45,637 nucleotides of DNA, from contig NMRA01001157.1 of the NCBI GenBank assembly GCA_002633005.1, positions 1,316 through 46,952 on the forward strand, written 5' to 3'. Source of the DNA: Phoronis australis. Its lineage: Eukaryota; Phoronida; Phoronidae. The translations under genes were made by a program, and so were the position numbers. Numbering within the stretch: the first letter of the stretch is position 1; each line of letters starts with the position of its first letter. Under the pieces are notes generated by a model, which had not been told where the DNA came from, did not search any database, and saw nothing but the letters and a program-made list of their open reading frames with translations. Positions 20,701 through 31,190 of this stretch are shown here, in pieces.

Positions 20701-20872
20701 GCAAACGGAAATTGTTGCTGTTATAATGTCCAAGAGTTTCTCTGTGATTGGTACTTTATGTCGCTTGATAAGACTCACGAACGCTGATATACATGTATAC
20801 GCCGTAAGAAATATCATGAAGTCAACAAATACCGTAATTGGTACTAACAGTGACGTATTCAAATTTGAATTC

Positions 20873-20897
20873 TGACGTCATCAATACATTGACGTCA
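20873..20897. promoter_or_regulatory. Two CRE palindromes (TGACGTCA) 17 bp apart
   Basis: TGACGTCA occurs at 20873-20880 and 20890-20897, with a further half site (tgacgta) at 20851. They lie 56-82 bases upstream of the ATG at 20817 of the repeat-rich gene. CREB/ATF factors bind this sequence. Two exact 8-mers in 25 bp is far above chance, so regulation is plausible. Confidence 0.55.
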
Positions 20898-20958
20898 CAC
20901 ACGCAATACGCATTAATGAACTCGAGATTGTGAAGCCATTGTTGCGACAATTGCGAAA

Positions 20959-20965
20959 TTTTATA
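20959..20965 (-). promoter_or_regulatory. TATA-box candidate upstream of the repeat-rich gene
   Basis: TATAAAA on the minus strand about 142 bases before the ATG at 20817. If used, transcription would start near 20930 and the CRE pair would lie just inside the transcript. In AT-rich DNA such a match is weak evidence. Confidence 0.3.
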
Positions 20966-20969
20966 TTAA

Positions 20970-23432
20970 TAGACGTAATATTCAAAGAATCCATACTTTT
21001 CGTTTTAGGCGATGTGTTTGGAAAATAAAGTGACTGCACTTTTGACTGCAAACAAACAGCAACATGTATAAGATAACGTTAAATGATGCATGCCGTTTCA
21101 TGGCGATACAAATGTCTACAGATTCTTAGGAAATCCACTCGTTTTGCTGTCATTTGCATACCCTTAGGCAATGATTGTGCCAACTTAAGTTCAATCGTTG
21201 TCGGACTGACAACCTACCAGGCAAGTGGCCACCTTTCATGTCTGAGGTCCGCGCACGCATCCTACACTTTTTCTGTGCATGTGGTCACATACTGTGTGGG
21301 GTGAATGTTTTCGGCCTTGGGTAATTTCTTGTCAATCACATTGAACCCACGTTACCCTAAACAGCTCTTTATCAGGAAACTGAATGAACAAAAATTGGAA
21401 CGCTTCACGATTTTGCGTGTCATCCTTGCGCCAGGGGCCATGCTAACCATCTCTGTATCCTTCCCATCATAGCATATGTGCAGCTTAAAGCTGTACGAAT
21501 GTGATGTCTTAGCTTTCGTATATATAAAAGCAAAAGTCAGACAGTTTACTACACTGGCATTAGCACGAATACACAACGTATTGAATGGCCGTCTCTCACG
21601 CTTCTGGCAACGAAGACCACTTGCGCCATAGAACGGTCAGCAGCCAATCACAGATTTTCACATTCACCATGGCAAACATTTAGAACACCACTTACCAATC
21701 GCACTAGACCTGCGTTCTAAATCTTTCGGCCAACAGCCACTCACAGGCTCCGTTTCATTTACTTTCGAGTCGTCTGAGTAAAATTATTTGGACACAGCTG
21801 ATCGGCGTCTCTGAAAAAACATTGTGACCTGTTTTCGTCGCTGAAAGCCGAGTTAGGGTAACTTGTGCTGATCGTACGTTAGGATATAAGTGTAAGTATA
21901 CCTTGACTCCCTTGTGTGCCAATATTTAGGTCATCAGACAATATTTTCTGCGAAGATTTGTCGAAAACTAACAGCATGTACATGTATATAGAATTCGACT
22001 TCGACCTGTAACCGGCCGTGAACTATTCGTTGTTATTAGAGGGTTAACAAACCAAGGCGATCACTTTATCTCGAGTCCAAAACAGACGTGAATGACATTG
22101 GAAACTACTGGTGTCTAGTGTATTAAATATAAGCTTATTTGCTAAAAGGCAAATTAGTCAAAACGTACTACACAGGCAATCCACGTCCTAGCACTGTAAA
22201 CTGACAGGCGTCATCAGGTTCTGATGGACGATCAGAAGCTGAGGACGCCAGTGTTTTAATTATGACGATAAATCAGGTGTGAATGTACCAGATAGGAATT
22301 AATTATAGCCTCACAGTATTTTAACTTTTCTCGTGAGCGATGGTAGGTTTTGATCGTAAGCAAAACTTAATTAGTTTAGTCAAGTGTGAACCAATCCCTG
22401 AACTTTCCAGGTTGCTCACCTACAATAAATATTTCACAGCAAACAAAACTACACATGTCAGTCGTTCAAATTTATTCTTTATTAGAATATTAGAACTCAA
22501 TTCATAAAATGTATACAAAACTTCAAATGTAGTGGTGGTCTAACTGAAGATTTGGTATCTGTGGACAATTTCGGTAACACTGACTAGCTATTCTAGCTTG
22601 ATGTCAGTCATAAAAATGAGGGTGGGCACAAGTTTAGTACAACTGTTTCCTAGTAAGAAAGTCTGGTTAAACCTTACATGTACATGTAGATATTAGTAAA
22701 GAGATTCGCGACTCAGTGAAGTCTCGCGGCCTAACGCAAAAGTACGTAAGCAGGATTCAAATCTTCCGGTCTCATGGCTAAGCATAGTAACGAAGGTGAA
22801 CTTTGGTTTTTATTTCACGCACGTCAAGCAAATTTTTGAGTTTGAAATTAATTTGTTGTGTTTAATGCAAACTAAATCGCGTATGCGAGCCATTCAAGTC
22901 GGGTTATTGGTACGAAACGTGTCGGAATTAACTTGACAAGTTGTTGATCGGCCCGCTTGCTGGCACAGTTCAACACACGAAGACGAATCGAGGAGTTTGG
23001 CCCAATAAGAAGGTTGAGCTAAATGGATAATTCTTTTCACCAGTTGAATTCTCAGTCATTTACGATGAAATTTAGTTTGAATTTTGTGATTCTGTATGAA
23101 GTTTGGATCGACCTAAATGCAGTTTCTCATTCGTCACTACGTTTACAATTCATAAGCCATGGTTTACCAATATATCCGAAATTCAGCAAGAGCGAAATTT
23201 TGCCATTTTTCATGATTTTCAGAAGCTCATATATATTAGCATGATGAAAAGTGGTGGACAATGAAAAGTATGCCATCGAAATATTTAAACTTCTTTATAT
23301 TGATATCCGTTTCAAAAAATGGGAGCATTCATGAATATTTTTAAAAATCGAAGTACTTCAGCACTTGAGAAGGGGTTAAATTTTCAGTTGCTAAATGGCC
23401 GTTACTGAATCGATTTTAATGATATGTATATC
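20970..23432. other. No gene seen
   Basis: Non-coding by eye. Holds a TATA-plus-shared-20-mer segment (21519-21596), CCAAT motifs near 21635 and 21695, and TACATGTA palindromes near 21976 and 22676. Confidence 0.4.
21519..21596 (+). promoter_or_regulatory. TATA-like box and the shared 20-mer CGTATTGAATGGCCGTCTCT (copy 1)
   Basis: gtatatataaaag starts at 21519 and the 20-mer lies at 21577-21596. The same 20-mer occurs at 30341-30360, also downstream of a TATA-like box. It could be the start of a duplicated non-coding transcript or simply a dispersed repeat; no gene follows either copy. Confidence 0.35.
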
Positions 23433-23587
23433 CAGGGGCGGATCCAGGATTTTGTGTAAGGGGGACCAGAGCAGAGTATTAGCCAGGATTTTGTCATTCA
23501 GACATTGGCACTCCCGATCGGCCAAATGGAATTTGGGGGAATTTTGGGGGGTGTAGTCCTCTTGGGCCCCCTCTAAATCCGCTATTG
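23433..23587. mobile_element. Short MITE-like element with CAGGGGCGGATCCAGGA end
   Basis: The left end CAGGGGCGGATCCAGG and the right end, reverse-complemented, CAATAGCGGATTTAG match imperfectly (10 of 15). The length is 155 bp. The CAGxGGCGGATCxAGGA end recurs at 41713. Such ends are common on hAT-type MITEs of marine invertebrates. No target-site duplication could be confirmed. Confidence 0.45.
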
Positions 23588-25658
23588 ATGTCAAACTGCT
23601 AAAAACATCTGCCTTAAGTGTACACTTTTATTTGTTTTTTATAAAAGTATGGGAAAATGTATTTTTTTTAATTTAAAGCCTTTTCAATTTCTAACCTGGA
23701 AAATCCTGCAAGTGTACTCTCAACGTAACAATTACTATCGTATCCTAATCCATTCCTCATCAATTATTGTTCACGTCATCTCACCATTTCCATTTAGCAA
23801 TACTTCCAAAAAAGGTAAATTCAGTCTGTTTGAAGAACCATGCAGACCTTTCCAGGGTTAAAACTGAACTCAAATTTGATTGGTCAAATGGATTAAACAG
23901 AACCAGTCAAAACTTCCCTAAATTACATAAAGTGACCCAAATTGGTGAAATATTTTCATTATAAAAGTACAGAATATTTTTAAAATTCAATTTAACTTCA
24001 GTTTTGGGGATAGATTCAGTCTATTTTCTTCAAAAATAATTTTGTTACATGACTTCTACCTTGTGGTGCTGTGATCAGTTTCATTTTTAAAAATTATATT
24101 TTGCATTAAAATAATTGTTTATTCAAGGCTGCAGTACATCAAAACCGTTTAAAATACGAGTATGCTCTTTTTGGATGGTCACTAACACAACGCCTCTCAA
24201 TTCTTATATTATTTGACAGGAATGAAATTGATTTAAATCTCATTGAAATTTTATTGTCCAATTTAATTTTGTTTAATTAAAAATGCACATGATCATTTTA
24301 ATCATATGGTGCGTAACTTAAGATTGTGAAAACATTGATCTCACTTGGGGAAAAAGAATAATTCATATAACCTCAAAATTTTTGAATAAATGACGAAATA
24401 CTCTCACAAAAAACTAGGTTTCTGGTTTTTGCTATTTTTGAAATCATTTGTTACACCAATTTCTTTTTTATAATTATTTTGAAATATTTTAGAACAAAAG
24501 AAATATTTTCACCGAACCATGGTAATTCTTGGAGTGTTTTGTCGTTTTAAAACTGGTTTGGTAGCGATATGTTGTTAACCTACTCGTAAAGGATTCTATC
24601 TTTCTTTAGCAACACAGTAAGCGATGGATTCCCAAATATAGTTGTCTAAACTTGATATTTTTGTGGCCTGAAATTTTTGGGTGCTATTTGCTGAAAAAAG
24701 GGCTATTTTTGAGGCTGCAAAAATTAAAAAGCTCGAAAGCCGCCTAAACAATTTCAAAAATATATATAAATGGCTAAAGATACCATTTTAGACTATTGAA
24801 GTGTTTCTGATGAAATTTGTATTTTGCTTTGCTCTGACATCTCTATTTTGTAAAACATAGTATGCAAAGGGTGTTTTTGTATTCATTCTCAGAAATGTAT
24901 GCAACACTGTTGTTATGTTTTTTCCTGTTTGTTATTGTAAGAATCCCATTATATATTCGTGTTGCCATTTTTCACTTACCAATTGTATAATAAGACAGGG
25001 GAATCTCAGACCCTCTGTTACGTACTCATTGGAACTGGGAAATAAAAATATGAAAAATGTCTATTTTGTGTGTTCTGTGCTATCTGATAACCACTAAGAA
25101 TAAGGCTGACAGAACACCTTTAATAACCCGAGTCTTTAACTCACATGTTCTCTATTTTCAAATTTTATGGTATTTTGTTTCAGTTGGTGATTTCATTTCA
25201 TGTTATAACTTTTTCTTCTGCAGGCAAAAATATAAAACACTTAAAACTGAATTCCCTTCACTGTGTATAAAGTGCAAAAACTTAATTCATAAAAAATATA
25301 CTATACAAGTTTCTTTTCGAGCATTGAATATCTGTTGGGGTCACAAAACCCTAAAGAAATTTACAGTGCCAACTGGTCCTTCCAAATTTTGACGTTTTCA
25401 ATTCAATCGCTGGTTATTTCCACTACTCAATAGTGGCACTGATTCTGTTATGGCAATTAAACATTCACGCTCAATGCGATACCGAAAATTAGCTCATTTT
25501 AGTTAAAAAGCCATAGAAGAGTCCTGGGGGAAGAGTTCACTTTCACAAAATCACGTTCCAGATACAACTCTTCGTTCCATATTACTTTATAGATATTCTA
25601 TGTATTGTGACATTTAGAGGATGTTCAGAAACTGAAAGAGAGAAATAGACATTAGGTC
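23588..25658. other. No gene seen
   Basis: Very AT-rich. Open frames at 23649-23964 and 24915-25392 have biased composition and no recognisable domain. They look like intron or UTR sequence. Confidence 0.4.
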
Positions 25659-28658
25659 TTAAGAGTGACTCCATATAAAAACCAACACGTAGAGTCTATA
25701 CCCAAAATCACCGATTTTTTTTGAAACTTAGCACATGATTTTGGTTTGTTGAGATGTAGAAAAACCTCACTTTTTAAGAATTTTTATTCATTATTTTTCT
25801 TTTTATGACCTGTACCTCCATTTTGCAACAAAATTGGGTGTCGAAGTAGGCATGTTTGAATGCATTTTACTAGCATGTGTGGTAAGGTCAAAACAAATGA
25901 ATAATACGAATTGAAAGGCCAATGGCTGAATAATTTAATGGCATAACTTTTAAAATCCATTTTTAAAATTTTACGTTTTGAATTTGTGTGGCAAAAAAGC
26001 CTATTTTTCAGGTTTTTACTGAAGCCATTTTCGGCCAAATTTGTCACTCTGTAGCAGCCATAACGCACCTTCCTGAAATTGACTTCATAATAATTTGTTC
26101 AGTAATTCCCAACCTGTTCATAATCTGAAATAAAAAATCTTGCCTCTAATGTAGTTTTTGCGTACGAAGCATTACACGAACTACACTGCGTTCTTTTGCA
26201 TGTTCTCAGTTGCTTCTGCTGCCAATAGGGGGCTCTTGGAACATATAATTAGCTTGCGAAACATGACAAAAAACCTTGTATTTTGGAGAAAAGGCAGACA
26301 GCATTATTAATTACCATTCTCTGAAAACGGCATTGATGATTATTGCTTATTACAAAAATATGTACGTAAATCAACTGGCAAGCGTGCTTATAAATGATAG
26401 ATGGCGCTGCTTTTGTTTACGTGGAGACTGAAGAGCATCTAGAATAAGAGCAGTAACACGAGGACCTTGCTATTATTCATGACTTCGCAAGACATTGCCC
26501 TGCATTTTAAATGAAAACACGTGGTTTTAGATAGATTTTAGAGAGGTTTTAGTGTTAATGAACTCACCCCTGCCTTGTTTTCTATCGGCCTTTTTCGTGC
26601 CACAGGCAAAGGAAGGCATCCAAGGTGGATATGGCCCCCTAGTGTTCAATGCAAAAAATGCTTCAACTTGTCAATAGTCATTGTAACTTTGGGTTCATAT
26701 TGTAATGTCCCTGCTGGTTGCTACAAATTTTAGTCGCCACCAGTCGCCAGAAATCTGGTGTTCCCCCCAAACGTCGGGCACCTTAACGCTGAATATTTCT
26801 GCGAGTGTGATCATCAGTGGTATAAAATGGTACACATTCACAGTCAATAGAAAATAATTCACGAGAGACAATTTTATTAATAACTCATTCATGACAGACG
26901 TGAAGTAAACAGAAGTAACGGTCTCGACTTCATATATCACACATCGTGGTATGCTACAAAACTAGGCTAAACGATGAGCTCGATTACCTGGCACTTCATT
27001 CAATAAATCTGACGACATAACAGCATCTTCAGCAGAAATAGCATCGTAATAAGCATTGTTGCAGAGCTCGAAAAAAATCCACCAATCTGCGATTCACTTA
27101 ACATCACAGGTAAACACTTTCCCAGTGGGTTCTCATAAAGTTTTCTCCATTTTGGCACTTCCGAGGGTGAACGTTTTTATCTGGCTTATCTCCTTCCACG
27201 AATATGTTCGTCAGAAAGTTCTTAACCTTTGCGGAAAATCTTGTTGACCTTTTACCTTTTCTCAATGCCTAACCTATTGCTTCAGCATTCGTCTCATCTA
27301 CACTGTACTCTGAGGCTGCCTCAAATGACGCTCCGGTTCTTGCATCTGAGAGCATTTCTGACCACGTTCGTGCGATGTGGTCATACGTGGTTTCCCTCTG
27401 TAAATTTTCAGTGTGGTTACCTACATCCAAATGCTGACCTAGTTCTGCGTCTGTAGCAAAAAATTCGAGTAACCTTGCTGGGTACAAGGGAACTTTTGTT
27501 AGGCTCTTCACTAGATACAATGGGCCAACCTTAACTCCTGGTGTTGAAAATCCGCCTTGTCTAGAGATGTTAGTGTATTTAGAGAAATAGGTTTCCCATT
27601 TTCTCAGTATTTGTATGAACTTACGGTCACCTACATGGAATGATTTCTACACGCGAATTCCTTGGGTGGAATAGTGGGAATTTGGGAATGTGCTTATACC
27701 AGGAACTGAGTATTTTGGAAAAGACTTTGTTGCGTCGACTGAACTTGCATACACATAACATCCCCTCACACGGCCACTGGAAAGTAATGCTTCTTTCAAA
27801 TCCAAAAAGTTTATGATATTGTTACCTTTGGCTGCAAAATACTTCGGATGTTGTTTTAATGGAGCAATCTTGCGATCACAGAGATCCTTTCCATTCTGAC
27901 TTTCACTAAAGTCATATCTCGAAACAGAAGTGCCGGTAGAATTTGACAAGGCTGCTACGTTCAGGAGGAGAGGAGCAGAGTGGTAACATCCAGCATTACC
28001 TGACTCTTCCAAGGCTGGTCCTGTTCAGTCAGAAATTCACCGACTCTGGGTAGTACGAGTCCGTACTCTGCCACAGGCCATGATTTGTGAGGTAGTTTCC
28101 CGTATCTCAAATGTTCAGTGGAGACAGTTTTGCAAGACAATTTTTACTGAAGTGCAAAGTTGAGGCAAGATTTTTTATTGCTTAGTCATCAAGACTAACT
28201 CTTCAACTGTATGTTCTAAACGTCACATAAGGCTACAAGGTGTTTTATGGCAGTAAGAAGGTCACAAAAAGGGCCACTAAAATTAGCCCCAAAAAGTGGT
28301 CTGTGGATTATCTCCCCTGTCTAGCACAAAACTGTTAGATTTTAATAAATGATACAGAATTATGCACAGCATACGTTGGTTATTTCAGCCACCAAAATAT
28401 AGCTTTTGATCTGTTTTGTATGTTACTCATATTTGTTGCTGAAAACATGCGATTTTTGATACGGCTAATATGCCCAATTGTGTCAATTTGTATTATCGTG
28501 CTCCAGCGGCGAAATTAGGGGTCATTGAGTGCACAAAATTTGGCATTTGGGTTTTTGTTAGGATACCTACCCATGTACAAAAAATGAAGTTGTTTTAAAT
28601 TTTGACGTGTAGATTGATTTTTGAAAATCTACTGGTTTTTATATGGACCGCCTCTTAA
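25659..28658 (-). mobile_element. Third TTAA-flanked DNA transposon, about 3.0 kb, with transposase remnant
   Basis: TTAA at 25659-25662 and 28655-28658 bracket 2992 bp. The left end 25663-25684 reads GAGTGACTCCATATAAAAACCA and the reverse-complemented right end (28633-28654) GAGGCGGTCCATATAAAAACCA; the inner 15 bp match perfectly and 18 of 22 match overall. Inside, on the minus strand, lies a decayed transposase-like gene (about 27075-28030). TTAA duplication plus a cut-and-paste-type protein fits piggyBac/Kolobok-type elements, but the ends are unlike those of the two elements at 3-7 kb, so this is another family. Confidence 0.65.
27075..28030 (-). pseudogene. Transposase-like protein remnant (GKDxCDR family), frame broken
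   Basis: Three blocks read leftward. Block 1 (about 28030-27647) contains YDFSESQNGKDLCDRKIAPL, then a Lys-rich helix, GRVRGCYVY and a conserved-looking ISTFPN-HYSTQGIRVW end. Block 2 (about 27570-27269) contains a long helical region, ATDAELGQHLDVGNH. Block 3 (about 27250-27110) contains RFSAKVKNFLTNIFVEGDK. I recall this succession (GKDxCDR, then RFSxKxKxFLTxxFxxGEKT) from uncharacterised, probably transposon-derived proteins common in cnidarians; no catalytic assignment is secure. A stop in the joining region, a frame loss near 27600, and the stop after AEAIG at 27269 show it is dead, unless some gaps are introns. Confidence 0.5.
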
Positions 28659-31190
28659 TGAGCATGCCCACCTTCATAATCATAAGTATCACTTGCCAAG
28701 AAACTGTGGAGAATATGTCAACTCAGTCGATGATGTGCTGCTATTGAAAGTATTGAGAGTCCTTTTTGATTACATTCACGAAGCCCATTTTGAATGAGCA
28801 GCAAACAGGTTCATGCTGCTCTTGTTAGCGCGACATTCTTGTTACCCCGTCCATTTGTCAGTTTTTGCAGTATTTCACACCTGCTGTGTACCATTGCATA
28901 TTTGATTAGCTTTTACTTTGTGGTGGTATTACTGAGTCATTTTATTTCCACTTGATGAAACAAGTATTTTCGAAATATCGTTTGTCGTCTCTTGGTCAAT
29001 TTCTTTACCAATGTTCTGACGATACGAACGGAATGGAATAAAGATTGTTAACAGCAACAAGTGTCATGTATCGAACCAATTTTGCATAATCGCAGCTATG
29101 TTTAGAAATTGCCTTACAATGTACTTTTGGCCTATGATAGTAGTGACAGCAAATTTTTGACACACAAGTTTTTGACACTCAAGTTTTGCAAATGATATGT
29201 CACTGTCAGTTAGCCTTTGGCCCTTCCCCCTGAAACAAACATTGTGTGAATTACAAATACTTATTGTGCAACATTGTTACAAATTCATTTTTGTTGGTTA
29301 ATACATGTACTTGTGCTTATGATTATGAGCTGATTTGTACGGTACTCAATTTAAACAAACATCAATACTAATTGCAACAAAAAAAATCAGCTGGTGCGAC
29401 TGTGTAAGTGTAAATGATAAACACGGGAAAATCAGCTGAAGACGTTTCTGGCGTTAATAACTCATAACATGTCTGAATTATCTTGTGAATGTTTTAAATG
29501 ACATGACAGAGAACAGTATACGCATTTTATTTTTAAAAGTCTTAAAACACTCCAAGAAATCAAGCAATTCGACTCATTACTTTACCAAACCTTGACACGA
29601 GGGAACGACCGCTCCATAAAACCGGAAGTTTTCTATCATGCGTGTGCAGCGCCCTCTCATCGTTAGTGCATATGTCCCGTGGCCCGCGACATGCGCAACG
29701 CGCTCTAGCGGGAGTTGGCAGTCCCTATCTATAGTCTATGGTTAAACGAGATTTAAAGAATATTAAAAGAATGATGCATGTTATATTGTTCATTCTGATC
29801 AGCGTTAGTAATTACAACGAGTATATTCATACGCACCCAATGTTTTTAGCTTATTAGTTCATCGATTTTTAAAAACAGAAAATCATACTTGGTTCTTTTT
29901 TCCTGCTGACTGCTGCTGTGGTATTTGTTTTTAATGAAAATTATTGGTTAATGTATTTTGAAAATTCGCAATATGTACTCGCAGAGATGTTTTCTACGAT
30001 TCATGGTGGGTAATTACACTAATTGGGTTTTGTTCGCACCGGGAAACGCTGTCATCACAACAGTATCCGACTCCGGCTCCGCGCTTTCTTTGATCCTGGT
30101 AAAAGCCGCTTGATGGACGAGCGGCGAAAATTCCTGCATATCTTTAGAAATGCGTGACTTCCTTGTAAGCGTATTTTTCACGGCATGTTGGTCGGGGAAA
30201 CAATTACCAATGGCCTTTTTCTACTCGACAAACCCCATTCCCTTAGTTCGGGCTCATGTAAGCACTTGAGTACTTGACCGAGGCTGTGGTTCATTGTCCT
30301 TATATAAAATGCCGGCAAGAAAGCTCAACTTCCTGATGTTCGTATTGAATGGCCGTCTCTTTTTCGAACAGAAAGATCAAACCTTGTATCAGCCACTGAG
30401 CCAACATAAAACAAACATGATAAAACCTTTGGTCAGCACTGTACAAATGAATAGGTGGGTAATTTAATGAACGCATGCTAATATCTGGTTACAATTAATA
30501 ATAAGGGTTAAGATATTTTACTGGAATCGATCTCCTTAACTTTCTGAGTAACTTAAATTCCCAGCATTACTGATATGATTTGTGTTCTTGACAACATCAG
30601 TTGTGAGGAACCGAGGTTGCCTATAATTTCCAATTACCTCTAGTGTGTAACTCCATTCTTAATAGGTGGATGAAGATGCGAAGATCATGGGCGGCGTACA
30701 TGTACATGTATCACTGAAAAAAGTGGGAACATAGCCCCTCCAGCCCCCTATAGTGAACCGCCCGTGGAATAGAGTCAGAAATTGCGGTGTTGACCCGTCT
30801 GACCCAGAATGTGTTCTCTCTTTTTTCTATGAGGGATGCAGTTCGGAAAAACTTCCATGTGTCTGTCATAGAATGACATGGGTTGGACGACAATGATCAT
30901 GGAGTCCCACCAGTTACTTTGTTTACAAATGAGCTCCGTTCCAAACACTGCCAATCGTGATTCTTGGATATAACGACTCAGTCTTAAGCACGAACACCAT
31001 CTGAGGCACGTGTCAGGGTTGCGGCGACCAACGGCGGTTTTAAATTTAAGAAGACTGAATGGGACCTTCTGTCTTCAGTTTGTGAAGACTGTCAGGGGCA
31101 TGGTAGTTTTCTAAATTCATTTAGATTCGACCGGTTCCGTCGGGTGCGGTTGAGGCACAGTGGCTGCTAAACTAGCTCAGTCGCGCTATC
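28659..31190. other. No gene seen
   Basis: No recognisable coding region. Holds the second copy of the TATA plus 20-mer segment (30301-30360) and a TACATGTACATGTA block near 30694 beside an inverted GGGCGG/CCGCCC pair (30690-30766) that may be a tiny foldback. Confidence 0.4.
30301..30360 (+). promoter_or_regulatory. TATA-like box and the shared 20-mer CGTATTGAATGGCCGTCTCT (copy 2)
   Basis: TATATAAA at 30301-30308 and the 20-mer at 30341-30360, an exact match to 21577-21596. The spacing from TATA to 20-mer is 40 bases here and about 56-58 in the other copy. Confidence 0.35.

Larger units (their letters stand above)
18351..20817 (-). pseudogene. Repeat-rich acidic protein gene, probably decayed: hydrophobic start, duplicated acidic module, 11-residue repeats, basic WWRRLLCC tail
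   Basis: Read leftward. ATG at 20817 starts MIFLTAYTCISAFVSLIK, signal-peptide or membrane-like. Two related modules follow: A (about 20704-20400) and B (about 20400-20060), each with EYIxDILDDI, then KPCxLP and NENSEIxNKxGxMQLQ. After these comes a long array of 11-residue units such as GNDTLYEDGGP and GHDTPSGNGNP (about 20030-18730). The C-terminal 120 residues have no repeats, turn basic (KKSRKNKSPS) and end in LSWWRRLLCCAPSPKD. From B to the end the frame is constant but interrupted by TAG (20082-20084), TGA (19287-19289) and TAG (19206-19208). The hydrophobic start, A and B each lie in different frames. I see no family match. The retained frame over about 2 kb argues for past coding; the stops argue for decay, unless introns, editing or assembly errors explain them. 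Confidence 0.5.

Noticed and set aside
23391-23594. 67-residue minus-strand open frame
   Set aside because: It coincides with the MITE-like element and reads through its ends.
30690-30766. Tiny element with GGGCGG/CCGCCC ends
   Set aside because: The ends match over only about 9 bases and no flanking duplication is visible, so it is too weak to list as an element.
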